A DNA stretch of 59,818 bases from Anaerolineales bacterium (GTDB lineage: Bacteria; Chloroflexota; Anaerolineae; Anaerolineales; UBA11858): assembly GCA_024763275.1 (NCBI GenBank), contig JANTFT010000007.1:1-59818 (forward strand). Reading direction: 5' to 3'. The first letter of the stretch is position 1. Every line of letters begins with the position of its first letter. The translations under genes and the position numbers were made by a program. Of the stretch, positions 59,603-59,818 are shown in pieces. The notes under the pieces were generated by a model. That model had not been told where the DNA came from, did not search any database, and was given only the letters and a program-made list of their open reading frames with translations.

Positions 59603-59818
59603 TTATTTACAATCTCTGTCTTTAAATATTAAATACCAATCGTCATTCAGCGGATGGTCTCCATCCACTACTCTATTTCCGCCACAAAAAGTGAATATAT
59701 AATGATATTGGCCTGGACGGAGTGTGATCCAGGCATGTCCTCGTGTGGGGACAGAGAACATTCCATCAACGCCAGTCTCATAATATTTCAAATAGATATT
59801 CACCCAATAATCCGTTTG
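59603..59818 (-). CDS. Unidentified protein, C-terminal 71 residues
   Basis: The reading frame is open from the right edge to the stop at 59603 and codes for at least 71 residues. The visible part is rich in aromatic residues (VNIYLKYYETGVDG, TLRPGQYHYIFTFCGGN, DDWYLIFKDRDC) and looks like a beta-rich, perhaps secreted, domain. I do not recognise it. The local DNA is more A/T-rich than the rest of the window. The start lies outside the window; a GTG inside the frame should not be taken as the true start. Confidence 0.5.
   Translation of the reverse strand, partial: QTDYWVNIYLKYYETGVDGMFSVPTRGHAWITLRPGQYHYIFTFCGGNRVVDGDHPLNDDWYLIFKDRDCK

Overview
The window looks like chromosomal DNA of an anaerobic Chloroflexota, most likely class Anaerolineae (inferred from memory of gene families and layout, about 0.75 confidence). 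Reasons: GC content looks moderate by eye; there are three serine/threonine kinases, a PP2C phosphatase and an FHA protein; a small exported protein has a Pro/Thr-rich stalk; and rpe, rpmB, asp23, fakA and recG sit in a Firmicutes-like order. I saw no tRNA, rRNA, CRISPR array, insertion sequence or prophage gene. No stretch without a gene exceeds 300 bases.

Region 1 (1-20303, all on the minus strand, transcribed right to left) is a purine salvage/catabolism island of about 17 genes. It holds an 8-oxoguanine-type deaminase, two adenine deaminase family proteins, a GntR/UTRA regulator, two tandem carbamoyltransferases (one PyrB-like, one YgeW-like), carbamate kinase, a complete BMP-type nucleoside ABC importer, a three-subunit xanthine dehydrogenase-type enzyme, a threonine synthase-like protein, a glycosyltransferase and the start of a PLP enzyme running off the left edge. 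The logic suggested is import of purines, deamination, hydroxylation, release of carbamoyl phosphate and ATP from carbamate kinase. Its promoter is flanked by two identical inverted operators that fit the GntR protein.

Region 2 (20373-24497, minus) carries a membrane protein, gyrB and a membrane-anchored kinase. Region 3 (24737-29409, plus) carries an MTA/SAH-deaminase-like amidohydrolase fused to a CYTH domain, a metallophosphoesterase, an inositol-monophosphatase-like enzyme and an aldo/keto reductase. Region 4 (29521-32567, minus) is purB followed by a SatD-DUF3307 pair behind repeated inverted half-sites.

Region 5 (32769-39353, plus) is the most system-like stretch: a soluble kinase-beta-propeller protein, a PP2C phosphatase, a J-domain/VWA protein, a zinc-ribbon/FHA protein, an 80-residue protein of unknown function and an OmpR-type regulator, packed with gaps of at most 19 bases. 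A NarL-type regulator follows with its own promoter. No histidine kinase is present. I propose a Ser/Thr-phosphorylation signalling module.

Region 6 (39415-49798) has a stalked SH3-like protein and a diacylglycerol-kinase-like enzyme on minus, then a kinase, rpe, divergent rpmB, asp23-like, fakA, degV/fakB, recG, coaD and a coiled-coil protein. This resembles the prkC-rpe-rpmB-yloU-yloV-recG neighbourhood of Bacillus. Region 7 (49843-59818) holds an SDR, an acyl-CoA dehydrogenase, a minus-strand group (PHP-AlbA fusion, mogA, S41 lipoprotein peptidase), lon, a ferritin and the end of an unidentified gene at the right edge.
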